From Micromonospora sp. MP36 (lineage in GTDB: Bacteria; Actinomycetota; Actinomycetes; Mycobacteriales; Micromonosporaceae), in contig NZ_VSFA01000040.1 in NCBI RefSeq assembly GCF_008119785.1, positions 1 through 63,670 on the forward strand: a stretch of 63,670 nt of DNA, read 5' to 3'. The position numbers and the translations under genes were made by a program. Shown here piece after piece: positions 15,728 through 24,400 of the stretch. The stretch's first letter is position 1. Every line of letters begins with the position of its first letter. The notes beneath the pieces are model-generated. The model worked only from the letters and a program-made list of their open reading frames with translations. It was not told the origin of the DNA and did not search any database.

Positions 15728-17623
15728 CTACCGGTACGCTGGTCGGTGCCGGCGGTGCAGGGCCTGCTGGTCATCGTGCGCCCAGTGTTGGACATCGGCC
15801 CACGACAGGCGCAGCGTACCCTGACTGGTCGTGATCTGCTGCCAGAGCTGGCTGTGCGGGCGGCCCCGCTCATCGTCGGAGCGGGCGGACAGCTGCTGGA
15901 CCCAGCTCTCCTGTGCGGCAGCCTTCCAGTTGCCCAACGCGCACCGTACGAGGGCCTGATACAGCACAGCGGGGGAGTTGCCGTCGTAGCCGAAGGTGTA
16001 TCGCGGCTCGTCGCCGGGGTTGGGCACCGGCTGTGGGGCCAGCAGCGTCCCGTCGGGGGCGGGGGTCACCGCGAACAGGCCGGTGCCGGAGTAGGTCTTG
16101 TCGGCGGCGATGACGGTCTGCTCCGTCCAGCCGGCCGGTGGCATGTTGGTCGGCCACTCGATGAGCAGGTGGTCGGCGACGCCCGAGACGCCGGCGGTGA
16201 GGTGCGCGACGAGGCGCCCCTCCGGGTCGCGGTAGAGGCCGACCAAGCGCTCGCGGGCGCGGTCGAGCATCTGGTGGTGGGCGATGGCGGCGTCGGTGGC
16301 GTCCTCAGTGAGCAGGCGCACCAGACGGCGGGTGGGGCGATCCGGGTCGCCGTGCGCGTCGGCCGTGGTGAGTCGGGTGAGGTGGCGGCGGTACTCGTCG
16401 TGGATCGGGCCGTGGGCGTCGGGCCAGCTGTAGGTGACGCAGAACGTGTAGACCCGCTCCGGGTAGTCGCGGACGAGCTGGCCGCGCAGCAGGAGGATCG
16501 CCTGACGCAGCGCGTCGCCGTACGGGTCGCTGGGCCGCCACGGCAGATCGGCCTCAGCCTGCGCGAGCCGGTCGAGTTCGTCGAGGGCGGCGGCGGGGTC
16601 GAGGTCGCGGCCGGCGGCGACGGCGGCGCGCTGCTCAGCCACGGCGGGCCAGGTGGGCGGCTGGGGCGCCGCCGCCAGGTACCAGCCGTCGCCGGTGCCC
16701 GGGTGGGTCAGCGCGGTGGTGACGTCGCGGTGGGCGGCTCGGGTCTCGCGGGCGAGCAAGGCGAACGCCTGCGGGTAGGCGGTGTGCACGGACCGGTCCA
16801 GCGCGGCGGTCAGCCGGGCGATGGCGCCGGGCCACTCGGTGATGGTGTCGGGGATAGGTAGGGGGCGGGGCTGGTCGAGCAGCCGGACCGTCCGCATGAT
16901 CTCCGGGGTGGTGGTGCCGGCCCACCACAGCGGCACCGGCCGGCCCAGCACCCGGGCGACCTCGGAGGCGAACACCGAGCCGGCGTACTCCGGCGCGTCC
17001 GGCCGACGTTGCCGGCCGATGACGGGCTGCCGCATGGCGGCCACCGGCTCGCGGTGGGGCAGGACGCGGCGCAGCATCGCGGGCAACGCGGCCGACGCGG
17101 GATCCGGCGCGGGCTCGGGCTGCTCCGGCACCCGCCACAGCTCCAGGTGCGGGTACGGCCCGTCGGAGTCGGGGTCGAGCAGGAAGGGCTGCACGACGAC
17201 GGCGCCGGGGCGGCGGTCCGGGTCGAGGCGCGCGATGGCGGCATCGGCGATGGTATCGCGGCTGACGTCCTGCCCGACGTACCCGACGGCGTAGACGACC
17301 GGCTGGCCGGCGCCGTCGAAGATGGTCACCGCCGCGGTGTGTCCGCGGGGCAGGTCGATGTCGCCGGACCAGATCACCTCGGCGGGCTCGGTCGCGTCGG
17401 GCCAGGCGAACGGCCACACCGCGTCGTCGGGCACCGCCCGGTCGGTGGCGCGCAGCCACCGGTCGATGCTGGCGGTGGTCCACACCTCGGCACCGTCCGG
17501 GTCGACCCCGTCTGGTGGTGGCAGCCGGCGCTCGCCGTGCAGCTTGCGTAGCCGCTGAGCGCTCATCCGCGCCCGGCGGGCGAACTGCGCGAGAGTGTGC
17601 GGGCGGGAACGTGTTACTGTCAT
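15728..17623 (-). CDS. Large conserved-looking protein with N-terminal HTH, function unknown
   Basis: A 631-residue protein that I do not recognise. Residues ~8-60 (TLAQFARRARMSAQRLRKLH, PPPDGVDPDGAEVW, SIDRWLRA) look like a winged or excisionase-type helix-turn-helix. The rest is rich in Ala, Pro, Asp and Trp, with no membrane segment or obvious catalytic motif. GC-rich codon use and a strong ribosome-binding site (GAGAGG seven bases before the ATG) indicate a real gene. Short matching segments TGTTACTGT and TAACAGTCC flank the start region and might be an operator. Its place between transposon remnants suggests accessory, possibly mobile-element, cargo. Confidence 0.55.
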   Translation of the reverse strand: MTVTRSRPHTLAQFARRARMSAQRLRKLHGERRLPPPDGVDPDGAEVWTTASIDRWLRATDRAVPDDAVWPFAWPDATEPAEVIWSGDIDLPRGHTAAVTIFDGAGQPVVYAVGYVGQDVSRDTIADAAIARLDPDRRPGAVVVQPFLLDPDSDGPYPHLELWRVPEQPEPAPDPASAALPAMLRRVLPHREPVAAMRQPVIGRQRRPDAPEYAGSVFASEVARVLGRPVPLWWAGTTTPEIMRTVRLLDQPRPLPIPDTITEWPGAIARLTAALDRSVHTAYPQAFALLARETRAAHRDVTTALTHPGTGDGWYLAAAPQPPTWPAVAEQRAAVAAGRDLDPAAALDELDRLAQAEADLPWRPSDPYGDALRQAILLLRGQLVRDYPERVYTFCVTYSWPDAHGPIHDEYRRHLTRLTTADAHGDPDRPTRRLVRLLTEDATDAAIAHHQMLDRARERLVGLYRDPEGRLVAHLTAGVSGVADHLLIEWPTNMPPAGWTEQTVIAADKTYSGTGLFAVTPAPDGTLLAPQPVPNPGDEPRYTFGYDGNSPAVLYQALVRCALGNWKAAAQESWVQQLSARSDDERGRPHSQLWQQITTSQGTLRLSWADVQHWAHDDQQALHRRHRPAYR

Positions 17624-17739
17624 GTCTGAACCTCTCTGTTGCGGAGAAGGTAACAGTCCAGTCGGGATACGCCAATAGTGCCGTGCGTGGTCAGCAATGC
17701 GGTGGTGTCAATCGCCTCGGTCGCTCGAGGGCGCTGTTC

Positions 17740-18050
17740 CACCAACGGACGCCGGACAGGCCGCGGGCGGTCAGGCTGCGCAGGAATGCCAGCCAGCTGG
17801 CGCCGTCCTCGTCGGAGGCCGCAGGCCGGTCCGAAGAACCGGTCGTCGTAGCGCAGGCAGTAACGGACGACAGTGTGTCCCTCGTCGTCCTGGTCAACGA
17901 ACCCCGGCTTGCCACGCCAGAACAAGGCGGGTTCATCGTGTAGAGGGCGGTCATGCTGCGGTCCAGGGTGGCCCGGATCGGGCACTGCACGAGGTCGTAG
18001 ACCTGCCGACTGGTGGACAGCACCGGAGCGAGGGCCGCACGCTCAGGCGT
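17740..18050 (-). pseudogene. Gene and IS256-type debris
   Basis: Two kinds of remnant lie here on the minus strand. At about 17740-17830 the segment DGASWLAFLRSLTARGLSGV is a near match to the middle of IS256-family (mutator) transposases; it stops abruptly at both sides. At about 17838-18050 another fragment reads STSRQVYDLVQCPIRATLDR in one frame, then DEPALFWRGKPGFVDQDDEG in a second, which looks like a frameshifted N-terminus of an unknown protein. The N-terminal part of an IS256 transposase lies at 19640-19886 in the same orientation, so an element may have been split by the IS5-type insertions between them. Confidence 0.45.
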
Positions 18051-18065
18051 GGTGACCGCGCGGGT

Positions 18066-19105
18066 CTTACGATCTCGTGCGCAATAGGACGGTCGGTGGC
18101 GTCAGTCCGGCGTGGGCGATGATCTTCGGGTGTTGATCCGGTGGGCGCGTCGTGTGTTGAGCCATCCGGCGTTCACCGGGATCTCCCGTCGGCATCTGCG
18201 GCTGCTACGGGCCGAGGTGTATCCGGTCTGGCTGGCCGGACGTGAGGGCCGGTTGCACGCCCGTCGGGGTGGGCAGCGCCGGCGGCGGGCGGCCGGTGCG
18301 GGTCGTCGTCTGATCCTGCGGTTCACCGATCGCCTGGTACTCACCCTTGCTCATCTGCGGTTGGGTGTGCCGCACGAAGCCCTGGCGGCGGCGTTCGGGG
18401 TGGACCGCTGCACGGTGACTCGGGCGATCGGGCAGGTCTGTCCGTTGCTGGCCCGTCGGGGGTTCGCCCGTCCGAGCGGGATACGGCTGCACACCCTGGC
18501 GGACGTGTTCGCCTACGCCGCGGCCGAAGGTGTCACCCTGCGGCTGGACGCCACCGAGATCCGGGTACGTCGTCCGCGTGTGGGGCGGCCCGGACGTAAG
18601 GCGTTCGTGTCGGGCAAGGTGAAGCAGAACACCATCAAGAGCACTGTTGTCAGTGACGAGTACGGGGCGACGCTGTGGTGCGGCGGGCACCGGCCGGGCC
18701 GGATGCACGACACCACGGCCGCCCGGGTTGAGGGCATCGGCGCCTTGCTGGACGCCTACCGGCAGGTGAAGGTACTGGTCGACGCCGGCTACCAGGGCCT
18801 GGCCAAAGACCATCCCGGCCAGGTCACCGCTCCGCCGCTGAAACTACGCCCCGGCGCACCACCAGCCCGGCAGGCCCAGTGGGAAGCCGAACGGAAACAC
18901 CAATCGTCACAGCGTATCCCGGTCGAACATGCCATCGCCGAACTGAAATGGTGGCGACAACTCCAGCGCCTCACCGGCCGCCGCGAACTGCTGCCCGAGA
19001 CCATCGACGCCGTCGCCGGATTGGTCTCCGATCGTATGATCACCTGGTAGCCGAGGCGAATCACCGCAGCTCACGGCTCTAGGCAATTGCAAACGAGGTC
19101 GTAAG
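18066..19105 (+). mobile_element. IS5-superfamily insertion sequence, apparently intact
   Basis: The ends are inverted repeats: CTTACGATCTCGTGCGCAAT at 18066-18085 and ATTGCAAACGAGGTCGTAAG at 19086-19105, matching at 17 of 20 positions. The ~1040 bp between them carry one complete transposase gene. A target duplication could not be identified with confidence. The element separates pieces of older IS and gene remnants. Confidence 0.62.
18112..19050 (+). CDS. DDE transposase (DDE_Tnp_4 / IS5 superfamily)
   Basis: A 312-residue transposase. The first part includes a helix-turn-helix (LGVPHEALAAAFGVDRCTVT, about 85-104). The catalytic domain follows: RLDATEIRVRRP holds the first Asp, KVLVDAGYQG the second, and IPVEHAIAELKWWR the catalytic Glu. 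Three acidic residues in the right order indicate an active enzyme. A GTG at 18112 is used; a GTG seven codons later is possible. It belongs to the family of single-ORF transposases related to eukaryotic Harbinger. Confidence 0.85.
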   Translation: MGDDLRVLIRWARRVLSHPAFTGISRRHLRLLRAEVYPVWLAGREGRLHARRGGQRRRRAAGAGRRLILRFTDRLVLTLAHLRLGVPHEALAAAFGVDRCTVTRAIGQVCPLLARRGFARPSGIRLHTLADVFAYAAAEGVTLRLDATEIRVRRPRVGRPGRKAFVSGKVKQNTIKSTVVSDEYGATLWCGGHRPGRMHDTTAARVEGIGALLDAYRQVKVLVDAGYQGLAKDHPGQVTAPPLKLRPGAPPARQAQWEAERKHQSSQRIPVEHAIAELKWWRQLQRLTGRRELLPETIDAVAGLVSDRMITW

Positions 19106-19153
19106 GGCGCGTCCCATTTGGATCTTGGTTGGGCTCGGGCATGATCTGCTTCC

Positions 19154-19635
19154 GTGCAGGATGCGATGGTCCGTACGTGGGCGCCGGATGACCTGTGGGA
19201 GATAGCTGCGCCGTTGATCCCGCCCGCGCCGGTTCGCAGGCAGGGTGGCGGTCGGCGGCGGGTCGATGACCGGGCGGTCCTGGCGGCGATCGTTTCCTGG
19301 TGGAAGCTGCCCGAGGCGTTGTTCGGGGTGACCCGGGCGACCGCTCACCGCAGGTTCAGTCAGTGAACTGCGGCCGGGTTCTGGCTACGGCTGCACGAGG
19401 CGACCCTGGACCGGCTCGGCAGCGACGCCCGGATCGACTGGTCCAGGGCCGTGGTGGACTCGATCAGTGTGCGGGCGGAAAGGGGGCGATCTGACCGGCC
19501 CGAACCCGGTCGACCGAGGCAAACCGGGCAGCAAGATCCATGTCGTCTGCGACCGGGCCGGTCTGCCCCTAGCCGTCACGGTCACCACCGCGAACGTCCA
19601 CGACGGCCAGCTCCTGCTCCCGATGCTCGACAGCG
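19154..19635 (+). pseudogene. IS5-family transposase remnant (nonsense, frameshift, 3' truncation)
   Basis: The N-terminal part reads WAPDDLWEIAAPLIPP and VDDRAVLAAIVSWWKLP, typical of IS5 transposases that start with a DUF4096-like domain. A TGA at 19364, where the family has Trp, stops it. The frame resumes as FWLRLHEATLDRLGSDARID and RAVVDSISVRAERG, and after a one-base slip in a run of five G as GPNPVDRGKPGSKIHVVCD and VTTANVHDGQLLLPMLDSV. The sequence breaks off at about 19635, where an IS256 fragment begins. The gene is non-functional. Confidence 0.75.
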
Positions 19636-19639
19636 TGTC

Positions 19640-19886
19640 GCAGCCTCGGGATCGCCAGGTCGATGGTGCCGTCCCTGGTGTCCCACTCTCTCGGCCGGTA
19701 GCCGTTACGAGAGTTGACCCGCTCGTCGCTGCGCTGCCCAAATGCAGCGCCGCAGATCGCGTCCGCCTCGGCGGACATCACCGCCTGCGCAAACGTCTTG
19801 ATCATCGCCTGCAACACATCGGGCGACGCGCCCGCGATCTGCTCGCACAGCAGGTCAACAGGGTTCACACTCTCAGATGCGGCCAT
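19640..19886 (-). pseudogene. IS256-family transposase, N-terminal fragment
   Basis: The minus strand encodes the typical start of an actinobacterial IS256 (mutator-type) transposase: MAASESVNPVDLLCEQIAG, MIKTFAQAVMSAEADAICGA and NSRNGYRPREWDTRDGTID. After about 80 residues the similarity stops at the junction with the IS5 remnant, so the catalytic domain is missing. Sequence to the right, up to about 19995, including GTCCACGGAAGTGGTGTAC on the minus strand, looks like the upstream end of the same element. Confidence 0.75.
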
Positions 19887-20004
19887 CGCGCATCACTCTC
19901 CTTCGTTGGATTTAGCCGTCTCGAAGGATCGCGCGGTGGCCGTCTCCTATCTACGCAGCACGCCCATCACGGGCAAGTCGTACACCACTTCCGTGGACGC
20001 AGCC

Positions 20005-20657
20005 CCGCGGGGATCGACAACATCACCCAGCCCGGCCGACCCCTACGAGCCAAAGCCCTCGAACTCGCCGTGTTCCTCGCCTGCCACCCCGACGGAGTGA
20101 CCACCCGTGAGATCGGCGAGTACCTCGAACCCGACGCCCGCATCAGCCAAGCCGACCAACGCGTACCCACCAACGCGAGCAACCTGCGGCACGTCCTCGG
20201 CCGCGCCGGCACCGCCGAGGCGAAGAACGCCTACGTCATCAAGACCGCCGGACGCTACCGGCTAGACCCGACCACCGTCGACGTCTGGGCGCTGCGCGAC
20301 CTCCTGCGGACCGCGACTATCGCCGGCCCACGCCGCCGTGAGCTGCTCACCGCCGCGTGCGACCTCTACACCGCACCGCTAGCCGACGGCCAGGACTACG
20401 AATGGCTCCAGCCGCACCGCGAGACCGTACGCCGCTGGGGCACCGAAGCCCACCTACTACTCGCCGACGACCTGCTCGATACAGACCCGCAGGCCGCATC
20501 CGACCTGCTCGTCAAGGCCATCGACCTGGACCGCTACAACGAAGCTCTCTACACCCGTGCCATGCGCGCCCGCCACGCGCTCGGCGACGCCGACGGCATC
20601 CGCACTCTGCTACGCGCCCTGACCAAAGCCCTCACCGACCTCGACGCCGAACCCTAG
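20005..20657 (+). pseudogene. BTAD-type transcriptional regulator, 3' fragment
   Basis: This is the C-terminal part of a bacterial transcriptional activator domain regulator: a winged-helix portion (LRAKALELAVFLACHPDGVT, TNASNLRHVLGRAG, YVIKTAGRYRLDP) followed by the helical BTAD region (LLTAACDLYTAPLADGQDYE, EAHLLLADDLLDTDPQAASD, AMRARHALGDADGIRTLLRA). The N-terminus has been replaced by the end of the IS256 fragment, and no start remains. After the stop at 20657 the next frame continues as REETVALATRLYGRLTEK and a stop, as if one extra T had cut the natural C-terminus. The gene is dead. Confidence 0.7.
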
Positions 20658-20997
20658 GGAAGAGACCGTTGCCCTGGCCACCCGACTCTATGGCCGCCTG
20701 ACCGAGAAGTGAGCAGTACCACGCTGGCTCAAGGCCGGGCAGGAGTTCGCCAGAGCGGAAGAGAGGAGCGGCAAGCAAGCCTGGGAAGGATCAACAGAAG
20801 CAGCGGCGGTCGGCTGCCGCTGATCCCGTTCTTCGACGTCAAGCCGCTCGAATGTTGCTAGAAAATGAACGTTGGGTCAGGTCGCCATCACCCGACGTTG
20901 GAGTCCTCTCCAGCCGACGGAGGATCCCCGCCTTGTCATGTAACGCTACGCTGTTGCATGATCACCCTCGTCTTCACTCTATCGAAAGGCAGCGAAG
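20658..20997 (+). promoter_or_regulatory. Intergenic region upstream of the TRYPCO1 gene, with a candidate promoter
   Basis: About 340 bases without an intact gene. The first ~55 bases are the displaced end of the BTAD regulator. The remainder is less GC-rich, like the genes that follow. TTGTCA at 20933-20938 followed after 18 bases by CATGAT is the best promoter-like pair and would start a transcript about 30 bases before the TTG start of the TRYPCO1 gene. No terminator was identified. Confidence 0.3.
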
Positions 20998-21351
20998 TTG
21001 ATCGAGCTCGGCGACGCCACCTCGCAGGACCGCACTCAACTCGTTGAAGTGCAACTGGACGATCACACGCTGTTCATGCTGAGCGAAGAAGTCCGCCATC
21101 CGTCCCATACAGGCACCGAGGTGGAGATCGCGGGCGAATGCCCTTCTCTTGATGGAGCGCTCGAGGCGGTAGCGGAGCTGGCCCAGAAAATATCAAGCAA
21201 GCTTCAGCGCGAGGGCGTGTCTCGAATCGCAGTCGAGTTCGGATGTGAGTTCGCCTTGAATTCGGGATCCTTTGTAGCGGTCATTGGAAAGGCGAGCGCT
21301 AAGTCGTCATTCAAGGTTACGCTCGAGTGGTCACGCCCCGAGGATTGCTAG
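20998..21351 (+). CDS. Trypsin-co-occurring domain (TRYPCO1-like) small protein
   Basis: A 117-residue protein matching the actinobacterial family known as CU044_2847 or trypsin-co-occurring domain 1. The N-terminal beta strand LVEVQLDDHTLFMLSEEV is followed by a central helical part (LDGALEAVAELAQKISSKLQ) and the diagnostic C-terminal SRIAVEFGCEFALNSGSF and SSFKVTLEWSRP. Such proteins are encoded next to trypsin-like peptidases in predicted conflict systems, where they may be a substrate, inhibitor or adaptor of the protease. A TTG at 20998 is used, with GAAAGG ten bases upstream. It lies 99 bases before the protease-NACHT-Rel gene and shares its lower GC content, so the two are probably one operon. 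Confidence 0.75.
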   Translation: MIELGDATSQDRTQLVEVQLDDHTLFMLSEEVRHPSHTGTEVEIAGECPSLDGALEAVAELAQKISSKLQREGVSRIAVEFGCEFALNSGSFVAVIGKASAKSSFKVTLEWSRPEDC

Positions 21352-21450
21352 TAGCGAGCAAGAAGGAGACTCCCGTCAAGGATTCAGGACGCATAGCGAC
21401 CTCGCGATATTGGAACCGATGACGAGCCAGTAGGATGTTGAGCAGGAAGA

Positions 21451-24400
21451 ATGGACACGATTGCCAAAATCCCTGCGGACGTGCCAGACGTTTTGGAACG
21501 GCTGACTAAGCTCGCGACTCTTGCAATCGATGTTCCAGCGCGGGGCAAGGCTAAATCCCGATTCGGAACCGGGTTCTTGATCGGCAGCGATCTAGTTGCG
21601 ACTTGCGCGCACGTCCTCGCTGAATCACCTAATGACCTGCCAGCCGAAGTCACAGCGAAGCACGTCGAGACCGGTGAGGTCATCGTACTCGAGGCCGTGG
21701 CAAGCCAGTACTTCCGGAACCCTGACGGCTTAGATTTGGCCTTCCTGAAGATCTCCACTAAGGGAAGTCCCTTAAATAACCATGCCGTCCCGCTCCTAGG
21801 TGTCGCGGCCACAGAAGATCCGATGTGGACCTACGGATGCCCGGTAGGAGATTTTCGCAACGGTCAACCTGCTACCTTTACTTATCAAGGAGAGTCTCTC
21901 AGGCAAGGCGCGAATCCTATCGACCTTGGGCGAGTTTACGGAGTGCCAATCGGCGCCGGATGCAGTGGAAGCCCCGTCCTCAACAGGCGCACCGGCGCGG
22001 TATGCGGCCTCCTCTGTTTGTCGAACCAGGCCGGTAGTGCCCACATTATCTCGGCAGAAGAAATCCTAGACAGATCCGACAGCGTGAGATTGCTCCAAGG
22101 CGCACGACAATTGTACTACGATTGGCTAATCCGTCTGACCGATGCACAGATAGCTGCCGGCGGTTGGCGGTTCCCCGGACCGCGTCTTCGTGAGTACCTG
22201 AGGGTGGCCAAGAAGGCGACAGTCCTTCATCCCTACCCGGCGGTATTCCCCGATATGCCGCAGCCCCCGCTCTCCGCAGTCTACGTCCAGCAACTCGTCG
22301 AGGCGAATGAGAGCCTCGAAGACAGCGGGGCACCCCAGTCTGGTAAAGCAATCCGAGCGGAGGAGGTGTTCGATAACACGGCCAACTCGATCATCCTCGG
22401 TGACGCCGGATCAGGCAAGTCTAGCCTGCTTCGCACGGCAACTGGCTCTCTAATAGGCAAATTCGAAGAGGGCCTAAGTTCGAAGGTTCCAGTTCGCGTC
22501 TTGGCTGCAGATTTGATTCCGGGGAAGCCATTGCCGGAAGCAATAGCCAAGAGCGTGAACGAGGATCTCAGCAGTGTGGGGCTAACGCAGTCTTGGTCCG
22601 CAGAGTTCTTCCGCAATCCGCCGACGAACGGTGCCTTTTGGCTGGTGTTGGTCGACGGCCTTGACGAGGTCATGAGTTCTGACCAGCGGCTCGCGATAAT
22701 TAGGCGCCTTCATGAGTGGGTCGATGTGCCCAGTACCGGCGCTTGCCAGTTCATAATCACGAGCCGACTCGATAGTCTCTTGCCCCGACGGATCTTCCCA
22801 AAGCTCGCAGTCTTTGAACTTCTGATCTTCAACAGCAAGCAGCTCTATAGCTTCGCGGAGGGCTGGCTTGCGCATCTTGGGATGCCTTCTCCACAAGAGG
22901 CTGCGCAACGTTTTGTGGATAAGGCGAGCGAGGCGAACCTCGACGAGCTTGCTCGGAACCCGCTTATGGCAGTTATGTTGTTTCAGCTCCACCTTGTTTA
23001 TCCGGATCAACTTTTCCCTACAGGGCGTAGCCGGCTATATGACACGTTCGTGACCTTGCTGCTCGAGCGTCAATATAGCGCCTCTCGGAGTGGAATTCGC
23101 CAGCAAATCAACTCCATAACTGAACGTTATGGTATTGATGCGGTTAGTGCGGGCGAGCAGTTACTCAGTTCCGGCACTCTTCTTGTGGAGCGCCTAGCTT
23201 GGTTGCGCCAGTCCGGACAGATGGCTGAGGCAGTTGAGGCGCTGGCCTCATGGACCCGCGACTTGAAGCCGCATAATCTGCCTGACCACGCGTGGCATTC
23301 TCTACTGAGAGAGATGGTTAGACGAAGTGGGGTCTTGACGGAGCGGGCTGGAGACTTCGTCTTTTCTCACAAAACAATAGAGGAGTTCTTGGCTGCTCGT
23401 TTCATCGCTAAAGATCCGGCGGAGAGTGCCCGTCAACTCCGTAGCGTGTGGGCTTCCCGTTCGTGGTTCAAAAGTCAAGAGTGGCTGACAACCAGGCAGT
23501 CATTTCTCAGGTTCCTGATAGACGGCTGGGCCAGAGAGCAAGACCTGGCACCTCTGCTGAAACGGCTGGTAGTCAAAGCCAACATAGATGGGTGCCGGCT
23601 AGTCTGCTCCCTCCACTCTGATGGGTCAGACTTGGGCCGTGAAGTTACCGAAAAGACCATCAGCGCGTTGATGGCTATGACGAGGGGAAGATCTAGCAAG
23701 AGTTTGCAGCCTGCGATTGAGCTGCTTTGTCGGTTAGAACCTGAGCGAGCAAAGACTGCGCTTCGGATGGTCGCATTGAGGCGCAGCCTTGATCACGGCA
23801 CACGCCGATGGGCGATTGCACTTCTTTCCAACGTTCTGACTTCGCAATCGGTTAGCATCAAGTCCATCGCCGCCGATCGGCAGGTATATAGCAAGGCCGC
23901 AATTCATGCCATCGTTCGTTTGCCGCCGGTGGCTTGGAGGGACCTACTTGCGACTCTTGCAGATGACTCAACGATGGATGGGGTCGATAGGCGGTGGTGT
24001 GCCGAGGCACTCGTAGATGCGGGGGATAGGAGGGGCTTGGCTCTCCTGCGTCGGATCGCCAGAGACGCTACAGTTCCAGCTTTTGATCGAAGGTTGGCTC
24101 TAGAGAAGCTTCACAGGCAGGAGCCCACGGCAGGGTCTCTAGCAACCGATGTGGTCGCCCAACGCCCAGGAAGACTGGCGGGCTCTCCTCGCCCGCAGCG
24201 AAAGGCTTGGCAACTCCTCTCAACGCGGTTATGGCAACGCGGAGCTGGGGTTGCGTCAGGGCATAGCGATGGTTTAGGGCAACTCCTAGAGGACTATCGA
24301 CAAGCTCAACCGCTTGAAGATATCAGATTACTCGAACGGGCCTACGACTTCTCCCAACGGCTCCAAACTTCAAAAGGCAAGAGCGGCCAAGACCCGCTGC

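Noticed and set aside
19467..20657. One continuous 396-codon frame covering IS5, IS256 and BTAD segments
   Set aside because: The first part is a chance read-through of two IS remnants; only the part after about 20005 matches a protein family, so it is not a single gene.
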